This document shows positions 46,201 to 55,591 of a stretch of DNA of 64,000 nt, piece by piece (position 1 is the stretch's first letter; each line of letters starts with the position of its first letter). This DNA is from Bradyrhizobium prioriisuperbiae (GTDB lineage: Bacteria; Pseudomonadota; Alphaproteobacteria; Rhizobiales; Xanthobacteraceae). Position numbers and translations under genes: made by a program. Under the pieces are notes generated by a model that saw only the letters and a list, made by a program, of their open reading frames with translations, did no database searches and was not told the origin of the DNA. Where the stretch lies: contig NZ_CP135921.1 in assembly GCF_032397745.1 (NCBI RefSeq), forward strand, positions 5,692,501 to 5,756,500, in the 5' to 3' direction.

Positions 46201-46423
46201 CGGCGGGCGGGGTGGTTCCGCAACGGGGGACCGACCCTCAATCACGGTTCGTCTGCCTCATTGTCTCCGCCAAACTGCGAGAAGGGCGATGACCGTTACA
46301 CTCCCCGTCTGTGCGCCATGCCGCGCCGGTGGTAGACCAAGAGACATCAAGACCACGGCGCGTGCGCGTCTGCGTCCGGAGGATGCGGTCCAAGTCGGTT
46401 ACAGCCATGTTGAGTGAGGTTGC

Positions 46424-47587
46424 GTGAGTGCCGTTGCGATCAAGGGCTGGTGCCCCGGCGCCTTGCGGCCGATGCGATCGGGCGATGGACTCGTGGTTCG
46501 CGTCCGGCCGCACGGTGGGCGGATCGATGCACAGCAGGCGGCTGGACTTGCGGCACTCGCAAAACGATATGGCAATGGCCTGATTGATCTGACTGCCAGG
46601 GCTAACCTTCAGATCAGGGGCGTCAGCGATGAAGGCTACGGGTCTCTGATCGAGGAGCTCTCTCGTTTGCGCCTGATCGACCCGGATCCGGAATCGGAGA
46701 CGCGGCGCAACATCCTGGTGACGCCGTTCTGGGACTCTGGCGATGAGACCTGGTCTCTGGCCACGGAGCTTGAGCAGGAACTTGCGCTGGGGTCGCTCAG
46801 CCTGCCGGCCAAGTTTGGATTTGCCATCGATTGCGCGGCGACCTGCGTGCTGGCCGGCGCATCTGCCGACATCCGTTTCGAGCGCGACATTGCGGGTGGG
46901 CTCCTGGTCCGCGCCGATGGCCTGCAGACGGGTCGTCCCGTCACGCGCGCAGAGGCCGTGAAGGTTGCGCTCGCGCTGGCTGACTGGTTCGTTGATTCGG
47001 GCGGTGCCCGGGACGGGCGAGGGCGGATGGCTGCGCATATCGCGGCTGGTGCAACACTCCCTGAAGCTCTTCATGGCCATGCCAGGCCCGCTCGCGTGCT
47101 GGAGGTGCCGCAGCCCGGACTCTCTGCGTATGGCGCGATGGTCGGCGTGGCGTTTGGGCAGCTCACTTGCGACCTCCTCGGTGATCTTGCCGGGCACGCA
47201 CAAGGTCTGCGGCTGACGCCTTGGCGCATGATCCTTGCGGAGGGGCTGCGCGAGATGCCGGAAAACAAAAGTCTCATCACAAACCCTGACAATCCGATGC
47301 TGCGCGTTGTCGCCTGCAGCGGTGCGCCCGCCTGCCGGGATGCGCATGCCGACACGCGCACACTTGCGGCGGCGCTTGCCCCGCATCTTCCTGCCGATGC
47401 CCGGCTCCACGTGTCCGGTTGTGTGAAGGGGTGCGCTCAATCCGCTCCGGCTGCGATTACACTGGTTGCCACCAGCTCCGGATTCGATCTCGTCCGCGGT
47501 GGCTCGACGCGGGATATCCCCGTCCTGCGTGGACTGAGCTGTGCCGGCATGGTCGCGAACCCCTCTGCGCTTGTGGGAGGGCACTGA
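46424..47587 (+). CDS. cobG: precorrin-3B synthase
   Basis: Oxygen-dependent enzyme that hydroxylates precorrin-3A and contracts its ring, the mark of the aerobic cobalamin route. The 387-residue protein has a ferredoxin-nitrite/sulfite reductase fold in two halves. The [4Fe-4S]/siroheme-type Cys ligands are Cys297 and Cys303 (CSGAPACRD) and Cys333 and Cys337 (SGCVKGCAQ). The GTG at 46424 opens with the usual KGWCPGALRPM. It is the first gene after the riboswitch and overlaps cobH by one base. Confidence 0.93.
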   Translation: MSAVAIKGWCPGALRPMRSGDGLVVRVRPHGGRIDAQQAAGLAALAKRYGNGLIDLTARANLQIRGVSDEGYGSLIEELSRLRLIDPDPESETRRNILVTPFWDSGDETWSLATELEQELALGSLSLPAKFGFAIDCAATCVLAGASADIRFERDIAGGLLVRADGLQTGRPVTRAEAVKVALALADWFVDSGGARDGRGRMAAHIAAGATLPEALHGHARPARVLEVPQPGLSAYGAMVGVAFGQLTCDLLGDLAGHAQGLRLTPWRMILAEGLREMPENKSLITNPDNPMLRVVACSGAPACRDAHADTRTLAAALAPHLPADARLHVSGCVKGCAQSAPAAITLVATSSGFDLVRGGSTRDIPVLRGLSCAGMVANPSALVGGH

Positions 47588-48216
47588 TGCCACACACCTA
47601 CGAGACCGATGGTGCCGCGATCTATCGCCAATCCTTCGCAACGATCCGGGCGGAAGCGGACCTCACCCGTTTTTCGCAGGACGAGGAGCCGGTCGTTGTG
47701 CGCATGATCCATGCTGCGGGCATGGTGGGGCTCGAAGCGCAGATCCGATTCACGGTCGATATGGCGCGCATCGCGCGGGCGGCCCTGCAGAAGGGGGCGC
47801 CTGTTCTGTGCGATGCGCGCATGGTGTCGGAAGGAATCACGCGGTCGCGCCTGCCAGCCGGCAATGCCGTCATCTGTACGCTCAGTGATCCCGCTGTTCC
47901 CGCGCTTGCGTTATCCATGGGTAACACCCGCTCCGCGGCCGCGCTGGAGCTGTGGCGGCCGCATCTGGATGGGGCTGTGGTCGCCATCGGCAATGCGCCG
48001 ACGGCGTTGTTTCACCTTCTCAACATGCTGGAAGATCGCGCTTCTCCAAGACCTGCGGCGATCATCGGTTGTCCGGTCGGCTTTGTCGGCGCAGCCGAGT
48101 CCAAGGCGGCTTTGATGGCCAACCCACCGGTGCCGGCCCTCACGGTGGAGGGCCGCCTTGGGGGCTCGGCGATCACCGTTGCCGCCGTGAATGCCCTGGC
48201 GAGCTGGAGCGAATAG
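47587..48216 (+). CDS. cobH: precorrin-8X methylmutase
   Basis: Moves the C11 methyl group to C12 to give hydrogenobyrinic acid. A 209-residue protein with the catalytic His in VRMIHAAGMVG and the substrate-binding IGNAPTALFHLLNM followed by GCPVGFVGAAESKAAL. The ATG overlaps the cobG stop codon (TGATG), so translation is coupled. Confidence 0.95.
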   Translation: MPHTYETDGAAIYRQSFATIRAEADLTRFSQDEEPVVVRMIHAAGMVGLEAQIRFTVDMARIARAALQKGAPVLCDARMVSEGITRSRLPAGNAVICTLSDPAVPALALSMGNTRSAAALELWRPHLDGAVVAIGNAPTALFHLLNMLEDRASPRPAAIIGCPVGFVGAAESKAALMANPPVPALTVEGRLGGSAITVAAVNALASWSE

Positions 48217-48218
48217 CT

Positions 48219-48950
48219 GTGGGACGTATCATCTGCTGTGGTCTCGGGCCCGGCGATCCGGATTTGATGAGTGTGCGCGCCGACCGGGAGGTCCGCGCGG
48301 CCAGGCATGTTGCTTATTTCAGGAAGCGGGGCCGTCCCGGCGTGGCCCGGCGCATCGTCGATGGCATGCTGGCCGAGGATGTCCGCGAGTATCCGATGGA
48401 ATATCCGGTCACGACCGAGGTCGCCTTCGACAGTCCGGACTATGTCCATCTTCTGGCCGGCTTTTACGACGCGTGGGCGGAGCGCCTTGCGCAGCTTGCA
48501 CGCACCGTCGATGTTGTCGTGCTCTGCGAGGGTGATCCCTATTTTTATGGATCGTTCATGCACCTGCATAGCCGTCTGCAGGGGCGCGTCGAGATCGAGG
48601 TCATCGCAGGCATTCCCGGCATGGCCGGCTGCTGGAATGCGGTCGGTTTGCCGATTGCGCTCGGCGATGATGTTTTGACCGTGCTGATGGGCACGCTTCC
48701 GGAGGACGAATTCGCTCGGCGCGTGCGCAACTCCGATGCGCTTGTCATCATGAAAACCGGGCGCAATCTGATGAAGATCCGCCGCGGGCTTGCGGCGGCC
48801 GGCCGCCTCGGCCAGGCCTGGCTGATCGAACGCGGCACCATGCCGGGCGAGCGTATTGCGCGGCTGGAAGATGTCGAGAACACCGAGTGTCCCTATTTCG
48901 CGATTGTGCTTGTGCACGGGCAGGGGCGGCGGACGGACTCCGTCGAATGA
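48219..48950 (+). CDS. cobI: precorrin-2 C20-methyltransferase
   Basis: SAM-dependent methyltransferase that adds the C20 methyl group to make precorrin-3A. The 243-residue protein has the tetrapyrrole methylase fold: CCGLGPGDPDLMSVRADREV at the N-terminus, CEGDPYFYGSFMHL in the middle and EVIAGIPGMAGCWNAVG further on. The GTG start lies 2 bases after cobH. Its stop overlaps the cobJ start by 4 bases. Confidence 0.95.
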   Translation: MGRIICCGLGPGDPDLMSVRADREVRAARHVAYFRKRGRPGVARRIVDGMLAEDVREYPMEYPVTTEVAFDSPDYVHLLAGFYDAWAERLAQLARTVDVVVLCEGDPYFYGSFMHLHSRLQGRVEIEVIAGIPGMAGCWNAVGLPIALGDDVLTVLMGTLPEDEFARRVRNSDALVIMKTGRNLMKIRRGLAAAGRLGQAWLIERGTMPGERIARLEDVENTECPYFAIVLVHGQGRRTDSVE

Positions 48951-49681
48951 CGGGCACATTGACCATCGCGGGACTTGGACCGGGCGATCTGGCGCTGGTC
49001 ACGCCGGAAGTATCCGCTGCACTCGCGGATGCGACCGACATCGTGGGCTACGCGCCCTATGTCGCGCGCGTGCCGGTCCGTGCCGGGCTTACGCTGCATG
49101 CGTCCGATAACCGGGTGGAGTTGTTGCGCGCAGGCGAGGCCTTGCGGCTGGCATCGGAAGGACGCCGTGTCGTCGTGGTGTCTTCAGGCGATCCCGGCGT
49201 ATTCGCAATGGCCTCGGCCGTGTTCGAAGCGCTGGAAGCATCGCCGCAATGGCAAGGGCTTCCCATTCGGGTGCTGCCCGGCGTGACCGCGATGCTGGCC
49301 GCGGCCGCGCGCATCGGCGCGCCGCTCGGCCATGATTTTTGTGCCATCAATCTCTCGGACAATCTCAAGCCCTGGCCGATGATCGAGAGGCGCCTGCGAC
49401 TTGCCGTTGAGGCCGATTTTGCGATCGCGCTCTACAATCCGCGCTCAGTGAGCCGGCCCGAGGGATTTGGGCGCGTGCTCGAGATTCTGGGTGAGGCGGG
49501 GCGCGACGATCGTCTCGTGATGTTCGCGCGCGCGGTCAGCACGCCCGAGGAGCGAATTGAGACGGTGATGCTGCGCGAGGCCCGGCCGGAGATGGCCGAC
49601 ATGAGAACCCTGGTGATTGTTGGCAATTCGGCGACCCGCCGGGTCGGTCGCTGGGTCTATGCGCCCAGGCAGGCCCGATGA
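48947..49681 (+). CDS. cobJ: precorrin-3B C17-methyltransferase
   Basis: SAM-dependent enzyme that methylates C17 and contracts the ring, giving precorrin-4. A 244-residue protein: IAGLGPGDLALVTPEV, then DIVGYAPYV, the SSGDPGVFAMASAVFE motif and LPGVTAMLAAAARIGAPLGH. It overlaps cobI (ATGA) and converges on cobK, whose end overlaps it by 25 bases. Confidence 0.95.
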   Translation: MTGTLTIAGLGPGDLALVTPEVSAALADATDIVGYAPYVARVPVRAGLTLHASDNRVELLRAGEALRLASEGRRVVVVSSGDPGVFAMASAVFEALEASPQWQGLPIRVLPGVTAMLAAAARIGAPLGHDFCAINLSDNLKPWPMIERRLRLAVEADFAIALYNPRSVSRPEGFGRVLEILGEAGRDDRLVMFARAVSTPEERIETVMLREARPEMADMRTLVIVGNSATRRVGRWVYAPRQAR

Positions 49682-50406
49682 CCAAGCCACTGCATGACCT
49701 CAGTCACGCTGTCCGCCCGCGGCCTGTCCGGCACCTGCGGCCGCGCGATCATGATGACGGGAAGGCCGAGTTCGCCCGCGGCATCGATCTTGGCGCGTGC
49801 GCCATCTCCTCCGGAGTTGCGGGCGACGATCCATGCGATGCCACGGGCGCGCATCATGTCCAGGTCGCCGGTGAGCGTGAATGGTCCGCGCGAGACGATG
49901 ACATCGGCATCCGGAAGCGGCAGCGCCGCTTCGGGCGGATCGACAAACCTCAACGTGTAGGCGTGCTGCGGCCTGGTCGCGAAGGGGGCGATGTGCTGCC
50001 GCCCGATCGCAAGAAACACCCGCGTGCGTTGCTCCGGCAGCGCCGCGACCGCGGATGCGATATCCGGCACCTCGATCCAGCTGTCTCCGGTCGCCTTTGC
50101 CCAGGGTGCGCGCTCGAGCGCGATCAGCGGCGTTTGCGTGATCATACACGCCGCCACCGCATTGCGGCTCATCTCGGCCGCGAAGGGATGGGTCGCGTCG
50201 ACGACATGGGTGATGCTTTCCCGGCGGATATAGTCGGCAAGGCCGCTTGCGCCGCCGAATCCGCCAGTGCGGGTCGGCAGCGGCTGGTGCGCAGGCGCGC
50301 GGGTGCGACCGCCATAGGAGTAGATCGCGTCGAGTTCCGCGCGCGCTGCGGCCTCCGCAAGCAGATTGGCGTCGCTCGTTCCGCCAAGAATAAGAGCGCG
50401 CACCAT
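49657..50406 (-). CDS. cobK: precorrin-6A reductase
   Basis: Reduces precorrin-6A to 6B with NADPH. A 249-residue protein with the N-terminal ALILGGTSDANLLAEAAA and DATHPFAAEMSRNAV motifs, and SRGPFTLTGDLDMM with ARNSGGDGARAKIDAA, both typical. It is the only gene of the cluster on the minus strand. Its ATG (50404-50406) overlaps the ATG of cobL (50405-50407) within CCATGG. It lies fully opposite any transcript running from cobJ to cobL. Confidence 0.95.
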   Translation of the reverse strand: MVRALILGGTSDANLLAEAAARAELDAIYSYGGRTRAPAHQPLPTRTGGFGGASGLADYIRRESITHVVDATHPFAAEMSRNAVAACMITQTPLIALERAPWAKATGDSWIEVPDIASAVAALPEQRTRVFLAIGRQHIAPFATRPQHAYTLRFVDPPEAALPLPDADVIVSRGPFTLTGDLDMMRARGIAWIVARNSGGDGARAKIDAAGELGLPVIMIARPQVPDRPRADSVTEVMQWLGHRACLGA

Positions 50407-51586
50407 GGCTGATCCCTGGTTGACCATTGTCGGTTGCGGCGAAGATGGCCTTGACGGCCTCTCGGATGCAAGTCGAAAGGCGCTTGCGGACGCCGAGACG
50501 GTCTTCGGTGGCGAGCGGCATCTCGCGCTGGCAGGCATCACCGGCCGCGGCCATCCCTGGCCGGTCCCGTTCGCCACGAGCGGCGTGCTGGCTTGCCGCG
50601 GCCGCCCGACCGTGGTGCTCGCCTCGGGAGATCCGTTCTGGTTTGGCGTTGGCAGCACTCTCACGGAGCAGCTGAATGACGATGAGTGGATTGCGTATCC
50701 CGCACCGTCGACATTTTCGCGCGCCGCGGCGCGGTTGGGATGGCGGCTCGAATCCGTCGTCTGTCTCGGGCTTCACGCGGCACCGTTCGAACGCCTGGTG
50801 CCGCATCTCGCCCTTGACGCACGCATCATTTGTCTGGTGCGTGACGGCAAGGCGGCGGGTCTTCTGGCCGAATGGCTGACGATGCGCGGCTGGGGCGAAT
50901 CGAAGCTCTGGAACCTGGTCGCGCTCGGCGGCCCGCGCGAATCCATCACGCAACATCGCGCCGACGACTACACGGCCGATCCCGGTGAGAGACTGGTGGC
51001 TGTTGCGCTGGAACTTTCCGGATCGGATGGGTTGCCGCGCAGTTCCGGACTGCCCGACGCGCTGTTCGTTCATGACGGCCAGATCACCAAGCGGCCGATA
51101 CGTGCACTTGCGTTGTCCGCGCTCGCGCCGAGACTGGGTGAGAGGTTGTGGGACATCGGCGCCGGCTCCGGCTCGATTGCGGTGGAATGGGCGCTGTGCG
51201 GAGGGAGCGCGATCGCAATCGAAACGCGGGAAAGGCGCGCGGCGAACATCCGGGCCAATGCCGCAGCTTTTGGCCTGACGCATCGGATCCGTGTCGTTGA
51301 GGGAACGGCGCCCGATATCCTTTCGGGCCTCGAGACGCCGCAGGCCGTGTTCATGGGCGGCGGGCTCGACGCGGCGATGTTCGATGCGATCTGGTCGCTT
51401 GTTCCCCCGCGCACGCGGCTGGTTGCGCACGCCGTCACGCTGGAGACGGAGGCATTGCTCGCGGATCTGCAGCAACGTCATGGCGGCGAACTGATGCGGA
51501 TCGAGATTGCGCATGCAGCCAGCCTCGGCCGCTATCGGTCCTGGGACGCGGTGCGGCCGATCGTGCAATGGAGCGGTTTCAGGTGA
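50405..51586 (+). CDS. cobL: precorrin-6Y C5,15-methyltransferase (decarboxylating)
   Basis: Bifunctional enzyme methylating C5 and C15 and removing the acetate side-chain carboxylate to make precorrin-8. A 393-residue fusion: a CbiE-type methylase in the first ~200 residues ([26 protein letters not shown]) and a CbiT-type Rossmann methylase after about residue 210 ([17 protein letters not shown]). It overlaps cobE (GTGA). Confidence 0.95.
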   Translation: MADPWLTIVGCGEDGLDGLSDASRKALADAETVFGGERHLALAGITGRGHPWPVPFATSGVLACRGRPTVVLASGDPFWFGVGSTLTEQLNDDEWIAYPAPSTFSRAAARLGWRLESVVCLGLHAAPFERLVPHLALDARIICLVRDGKAAGLLAEWLTMRGWGESKLWNLVALGGPRESITQHRADDYTADPGERLVAVALELSGSDGLPRSSGLPDALFVHDGQITKRPIRALALSALAPRLGERLWDIGAGSGSIAVEWALCGGSAIAIETRERRAANIRANAAAFGLTHRIRVVEGTAPDILSGLETPQAVFMGGGLDAAMFDAIWSLVPPRTRLVAHAVTLETEALLADLQQRHGGELMRIEIAHAASLGRYRSWDAVRPIVQWSGFR

Positions 51587-51951
51587 AGGTCGCAGGTCTG
51601 GGATTCAAACGCGACGTGGATGTCGCTGCGCTGCGCGAGGTGCTCGCTGCAACGGGCTGCGCCGATGGGCTTGCCGCAATCGCAACCATCGGCGACAAGG
51701 CCGAGACGGCTGCGCTCCGATTGCTCGCCCGCGAATTAGGCGTGCCGATCAAGGCGGTTCCGGCCGATGCCCTGGTCGGCATCGCCACTTGCACGCAATC
51801 CGAATTGATCAAGACGACCTTCGGCACGGGATCCATCGCCGAAGCTGCGGCCCTCGTGGCGGCTGGCCGAGGAGCGCGTCTCATTTCGACACGGACGGTG
51901 TCACGGGATCGGACCGCCACCGCGGCGGTCGCGGAAGGAGACGGCGAATGA
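51583..51951 (+). CDS. cobE: cobalamin biosynthesis protein CobE (CbiG C-terminal-like)
   Basis: A 122-residue protein similar to the C-terminal domain of Cbi[21 protein letters not shown] at the start and [15 protein letters not shown] later. In the aerobic pathway CobE is essential, but its exact step is unclear. The GTG at 51583 overlaps the cobL stop; an ATG at 51568 is an alternative. Its stop overlaps cobM. Confidence 0.88.
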   Translation: MKVAGLGFKRDVDVAALREVLAATGCADGLAAIATIGDKAETAALRLLARELGVPIKAVPADALVGIATCTQSELIKTTFGTGSIAEAAALVAAGRGARLISTRTVSRDRTATAAVAEGDGE

Positions 51952-52730
51952 CTGTGCATTTCATTGGTGCCGGTCCGGGCGCCGCCGATCTGCTGACCTT
52001 GCGCGGACGCGATCTCATCGCCGCCTGTCCTGTCTGTCTTTATGCCGGCTCTCTGGTGCCCGAGGGGGTTCTGGCGCATTGCCCGCCTGGTGCCCGCATC
52101 GTCAACACGGCTTCGTTGTCGCTTGACGACATCATGTCGGAGATCGTCGCCGCGCACGGTGAGGGCAAGGACGTCGCGCGGCTGCATTCCGGAGACCTGT
52201 CGATCTGGTCGGCGATGGGGGAGCAACTGCGCCGGCTGCGGGCGCTTGACATTCCCTATTCCGTCACGCCCGGCGTGCCGGCATTTTCCGCCGCGGCAGC
52301 GGCGCTCGAGGCCGAACTCACGCTGCCGGGACTCGTACAATCCGTCGTGCTGACGCGAACACCGGGACGGGCGAGCGCGATGCCCGAAGGTGAAAAGCTC
52401 GCGGCCTTCGCTGCCACAGGCGCGGTGCTTGCCATCCATCTCTCGATTCATCTCCTGGCCAAGGTGGTAACTGAGCTGACGCCGCATTACGGAGCGGATT
52501 GTCCGGTGGCGATCGTCTGGCGTGCGAGTTGGCCGGACCAGCGCATCATCCGCGCGACCCTCGCCACGCTCGATATGGCTGTCGGCGAGGAGCTCGAGCG
52601 CACCGCGCTCATTTTGGTCGGCCGGTCGCTCGGCGCCGGGGAGTTCGACGAGAGCCGCCTCTATGCGGCCGACTATGACCGGCGCTACCGGCCGCTCGGC
52701 CCGGCGCCGCGCTTTCCGGAGAAGTCCTGA
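51948..52730 (+). CDS. cobM: precorrin-4 C11-methyltransferase
   Basis: Adds the C11 methyl group to make precorrin-5. A 260-residue tetrapyrrole methylase with [31 protein letters not shown], and [20 protein letters not shown], followed by [20 protein letters not shown]. The ATG overlaps the cobE stop codon. Its own stop shares the A of the next ATG (TGATG). Confidence 0.95.
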   Translation: MTVHFIGAGPGAADLLTLRGRDLIAACPVCLYAGSLVPEGVLAHCPPGARIVNTASLSLDDIMSEIVAAHGEGKDVARLHSGDLSIWSAMGEQLRRLRALDIPYSVTPGVPAFSAAAAALEAELTLPGLVQSVVLTRTPGRASAMPEGEKLAAFAATGAVLAIHLSIHLLAKVVTELTPHYGADCPVAIVWRASWPDQRIIRATLATLDMAVGEELERTALILVGRSLGAGEFDESRLYAADYDRRYRPLGPAPRFPEKS

Positions 52731-54043
52731 TGCCGGCGAGCCTCCTCATCTCCGCGCCTGCTTCCGGTGTCGGCAAGACGACGCTGACGCTGGCATTGGC
52801 GCGCGCCTATCGCGATCGCGGGCTGAAGGTTCAGTGTTTCAAGAGTGGGCCAGACTATATCGATCCTGCTTTTCATACCGCAGCCACCGGACGCGCCTCG
52901 GTCAACATCGATAGCTGGGCCATGGATCGTGCAACCATCGGAGCGCTCGCCGCGCGGGGGGAGGATTCGGATCTTGTCCTGGCTGAAGGATCGATGGGCC
53001 TGTTCGACGGTTCTGCCGCGAAGGGCGTTTGGGGCACCGGCGCCACGGCTGATATCGCCGAGATGATGGGGTGGCCGGTGCTGCTTGTCATCGATCCTTC
53101 GGGACAGGCGCAAACCGCTGCAGCTATAGCTACGGGACTGCGCGATTTTCGCGCGGGCGTGCGTATTGCCGGGGTCGTCCTCAATCGCGTCGCCAGTCCG
53201 CGGCACGAGAAGCTGGTGCGCGATGCGTTGGCCGGGGTCGACATACCCGTCTTCGGCGCATTGCCTCGCCACGCTGCGATCGCGCTGCCGGAGCGGCACC
53301 TTGGCCTGGTGCAGGCTGAGGAGCATGGTGAGGTTGACGGCCTGATCGCAGAGGCCGCACGTGTCGTCACCACGCATGTTGATCTGGATGCGGTGTTGCA
53401 GGCGGCGGCGCCCGCCCGGTTGCCACAACGGCCGTCGTCGCCCGCGGTCGTGACGCCGCCCGGTCAGCGCATTGCTTTGGCGCGCGATAGCGCTTTTTCT
53501 TTTGTCTATCCGCATATGCTCGAAGCCTGGCGTGCCGCGGGTGCCGAGATCGCAACCTTCTCGCCACTCGCCAATGAGGCTCCCGATGCCGGCGCCGACG
53601 TCTGCTGGCTGCCGGGCGGCTATCCGGAGCTGCATGCCGGCCGGATCGCAGCCAACACACGCTTCCGCCGCGCGTTAACATCCTTTGCCGAAACGCGCCC
53701 GGTGCATGGCGAGTGCGGGGGCTATATGGCGCTTGGCGGCGGGTTGACCGATGCTGGGGGTGTCCGCCACGAGATGGTGGGATTGCTCGGCCTGGAAACC
53801 AGCTTCGCCCAGCGCCGCTTGCATCTGGGCTATCGGCTTGCCGAGCTCGTGGTGCCGATGCCCGGACATCAGGTGGGGGCGCGGCTGCGCGGCCACGAAT
53901 TCCATTATTCCACCATCGTCTCGCAGCCCGATCCATCCCTGGCCGTCGTTCGCGATGCGGCCGGCACGGGTGTCGCGGAAACCGGCTCGCGGCGCGGCAA
54001 CACCACCGGCACATTCTTTCATCTGATCGCGGAGGACAGGTGA
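52730..54043 (+). CDS. cobB: hydrogenobyrinic acid a,c-diamide synthase
   Basis: Glutamine amidotransferase that amidates the a and c side chains with ATP. The 437-residue protein has the P-loop-like APASGVGKTTLTLALA at residues 9-24 and FKSGPDYIDPAFH, then a C-terminal glutaminase domain with the nucleophile Cys in HGECGGYMALG and the His in GHEFHYSTIV. The last aerobic ring step found in this cluster. Confidence 0.95.
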   Translation: MPASLLISAPASGVGKTTLTLALARAYRDRGLKVQCFKSGPDYIDPAFHTAATGRASVNIDSWAMDRATIGALAARGEDSDLVLAEGSMGLFDGSAAKGVWGTGATADIAEMMGWPVLLVIDPSGQAQTAAAIATGLRDFRAGVRIAGVVLNRVASPRHEKLVRDALAGVDIPVFGALPRHAAIALPERHLGLVQAEEHGEVDGLIAEAARVVTTHVDLDAVLQAAAPARLPQRPSSPAVVTPPGQRIALARDSAFSFVYPHMLEAWRAAGAEIATFSPLANEAPDAGADVCWLPGGYPELHAGRIAANTRFRRALTSFAETRPVHGECGGYMALGGGLTDAGGVRHEMVGLLGLETSFAQRRLHLGYRLAELVVPMPGHQVGARLRGHEFHYSTIVSQPDPSLAVVRDAAGTGVAETGSRRGNTTGTFFHLIAEDR

Positions 54044-54768
54044 GCGGCTTCGTTTCCTTTGTCTCGGCCGGTCCTGGCGATCCCGAGCTATTGACGCTCA
54101 AGGCGGTTGCGCGTCTGCGCGCGGCCGATGTCGTGCTCTACGACGATCTCGCGTCAGGCGCGATCCTTGATCATGCCCGTCCCAGGGCCAAGCTGGTGGC
54201 GGTTGGCAAGCGTGCAGGCCGCCCCTCGACCAAGCAACAGCACGTCAACGAACTGCTTGTCGAGCACGCTACGGCCGGCGCGTGCGTCGTGCGATTGAAG
54301 TCGGGAGATGCCGGAATCTTCGGCCGGCTTGAGGAGGAGATCGCCGCGCTGCGCGCGGCGGGCATCGGCTATGAGATTGTTCCCGGGGTTACTTCGGCGT
54401 GTGCTGCCGCAGCGCAGGCGGGCATCCCGCTGACCCGACGATACACATCGCGCCGTGTCCAGTTCGTGACTGGCGCCGACGTGACCGGGCAGTTGCCGAC
54501 CAATCTCAATTGGTCCGCGCTGGCCGATCCGGAATCGACGACCGTCGTCTATATGGGTCAGCGAACGTTCCCGGCCCTTGCCGCGAAACTGATCGCCCAT
54601 GGTTTGGCCCCCGATACGCCGGCGCTGCTCGCCGAATCTCTCGGTCATGTCGAGGAAAGGCTTGTCCGGACCACGGTTGCGGCACTCGCCGAACGGCTGG
54701 CACAAAGCGGCCCCGCAGCGACAGCGGCCGTCATTTTGTTCGGCGCATTGGCGGGAGAAACGCCGTGA
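54040..54768 (+). CDS. cobA: uroporphyrinogen-III C-methyltransferase
   Basis: Methylates uroporphyrinogen III at C2 and C7 to precorrin-2, the entry step. A 242-residue SUMT: VSAGPGDPELLTLKAVARLR, VLYDDLAS, RLKSGDAGIFGRLEEEI and VPGVTSACAAAAQAGIPLTRR. It is free of the CysG reductase domains. The GTG start overlaps the cobB stop by 4 bases. Confidence 0.95.
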   Translation: MSGFVSFVSAGPGDPELLTLKAVARLRAADVVLYDDLASGAILDHARPRAKLVAVGKRAGRPSTKQQHVNELLVEHATAGACVVRLKSGDAGIFGRLEEEIAALRAAGIGYEIVPGVTSACAAAAQAGIPLTRRYTSRRVQFVTGADVTGQLPTNLNWSALADPESTTVVYMGQRTFPALAAKLIAHGLAPDTPALLAESLGHVEERLVRTTVAALAERLAQSGPAATAAVILFGALAGETP

Positions 54769-55532
54769 CGCTGGCGCTGTCCCTGATCGGCATTGGTTGC
54801 GGCGACCCCGAGCAACTGACGCGCGCGGCTGTTCGCGCCATCAATGCGGCCGATCTCATCCTGATTCCGCGCAAGGGCGCCCTCAAGTCCGATCTCGCTG
54901 AGCTGCGCCGGTCGATCTGTGCGCAGGTGCTCACGAACAGCCGCACGCGCATCATCGAGTTCGATCTGCCCGTGCGTGACGCCGGCCAGGATGACTACCG
55001 CAAGGGCGTTGATGAATGGCACGACGCCGTGGCCGCAACCTGGTCGCGGGAAATCGCACGCCATCTCGGAGGTGAGGGGCGCGCGGCTCTGCTGATCTGG
55101 GGCGATCCGTCCCTGTTCGATTCAAGCCTGCGGATCGCGCGACGGCTCGATCCGGCACCAAGCATCGAGGTGATCCCGGGCATCACCTCGATCCAGGCGT
55201 TATGCGCGGCGCATGCGCTGCCGCTGAACGAGATCGGCGAGCCGTTCCTGGTGACGACGGGGCGACGGCTGCGCGAAGACGGTTGGCCGTCGGGGACGGA
55301 CACCGTGGTGGTGATGCTCGATGGTGGTATGGCCTTCCAGTCGCTCGAGCCGGATGGGCTGCAGATCTGGTGGGGCGCTTATCTCGGTATGCCCGACCAG
55401 GTCATCGTATCCGGGGCGCTGGCCGAGGTCGGCCCTCACATCGTGGCCACACGGCAGCAAGCGCGCGAAAGGCATGGCTGGATCATGGACAGCTATATTA
55501 TCAGGCGCGACAGAGCGGAGGTGTCGAAATAG
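54765..55532 (+). CDS. cobF: precorrin-6A synthase (deacetylating)
   Basis: Methylates C1 of precorrin-5 and removes the acetyl group to give precorrin-6A. A 255-residue tetrapyrrole methylase with LIGIGCGDPEQLTRAAVRAI, LIWGDPSLFDSSLRIARRL and IPGITSIQALCAAHALPLNEIG in its usual order. The GTG overlaps the cobA stop. It is the last gene of the cluster, and the truncated tRNA copy starts 21 bases later. Confidence 0.94.
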   Translation: MTLALSLIGIGCGDPEQLTRAAVRAINAADLILIPRKGALKSDLAELRRSICAQVLTNSRTRIIEFDLPVRDAGQDDYRKGVDEWHDAVAATWSREIARHLGGEGRAALLIWGDPSLFDSSLRIARRLDPAPSIEVIPGITSIQALCAAHALPLNEIGEPFLVTTGRRLREDGWPSGTDTVVVMLDGGMAFQSLEPDGLQIWWGAYLGMPDQVIVSGALAEVGPHIVATRQQARERHGWIMDSYIIRRDRAEVSK

Positions 55533-55552
55533 TCGCGCGCGTTCTATAAGCG

Positions 55553-55591
55553 GAAGGTCGGGGGTTCAATTTCCTCAGCCGGCACCAGTTT
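55553..55591 (+). repeat. tRNA-Thr 3'-end duplicate (attR-like)
   Basis: Contains GAAGGTCGGGGGTTCAAT and then CCTCAGCCGGCAC, both exactly as in the tRNA-Thr gene, with two changed T-arm bases (TT for CC) and one later (C for T). It reads GGCACCA, so this copy carries an encoded CCA after the discriminator position, unlike the complete tRNA. The 5' half of a tRNA is missing, so it is not a functional gene. It marks the right end of the cob block. Confidence 0.85.

Noticed and set aside
45520..46423. An integrase remnant beside the tRNA
   Set aside because: Short frames here show no tyrosine-recombinase motif (R...HxxR...Y). The DNA contains the riboswitch and otherwise nothing I can name.
49700..51568. 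A long minus-strand open frame opposite cobL and beyond
   Set aside because: It shows no domain, while cobK (another frame, same strand) and cobL have full family motifs.
55540..55591. A second tRNA-Thr gene
   Set aside because: Only the 3' part (T-arm and acceptor) matches. There is no D-arm or anticodon stem, so it is a fragment.
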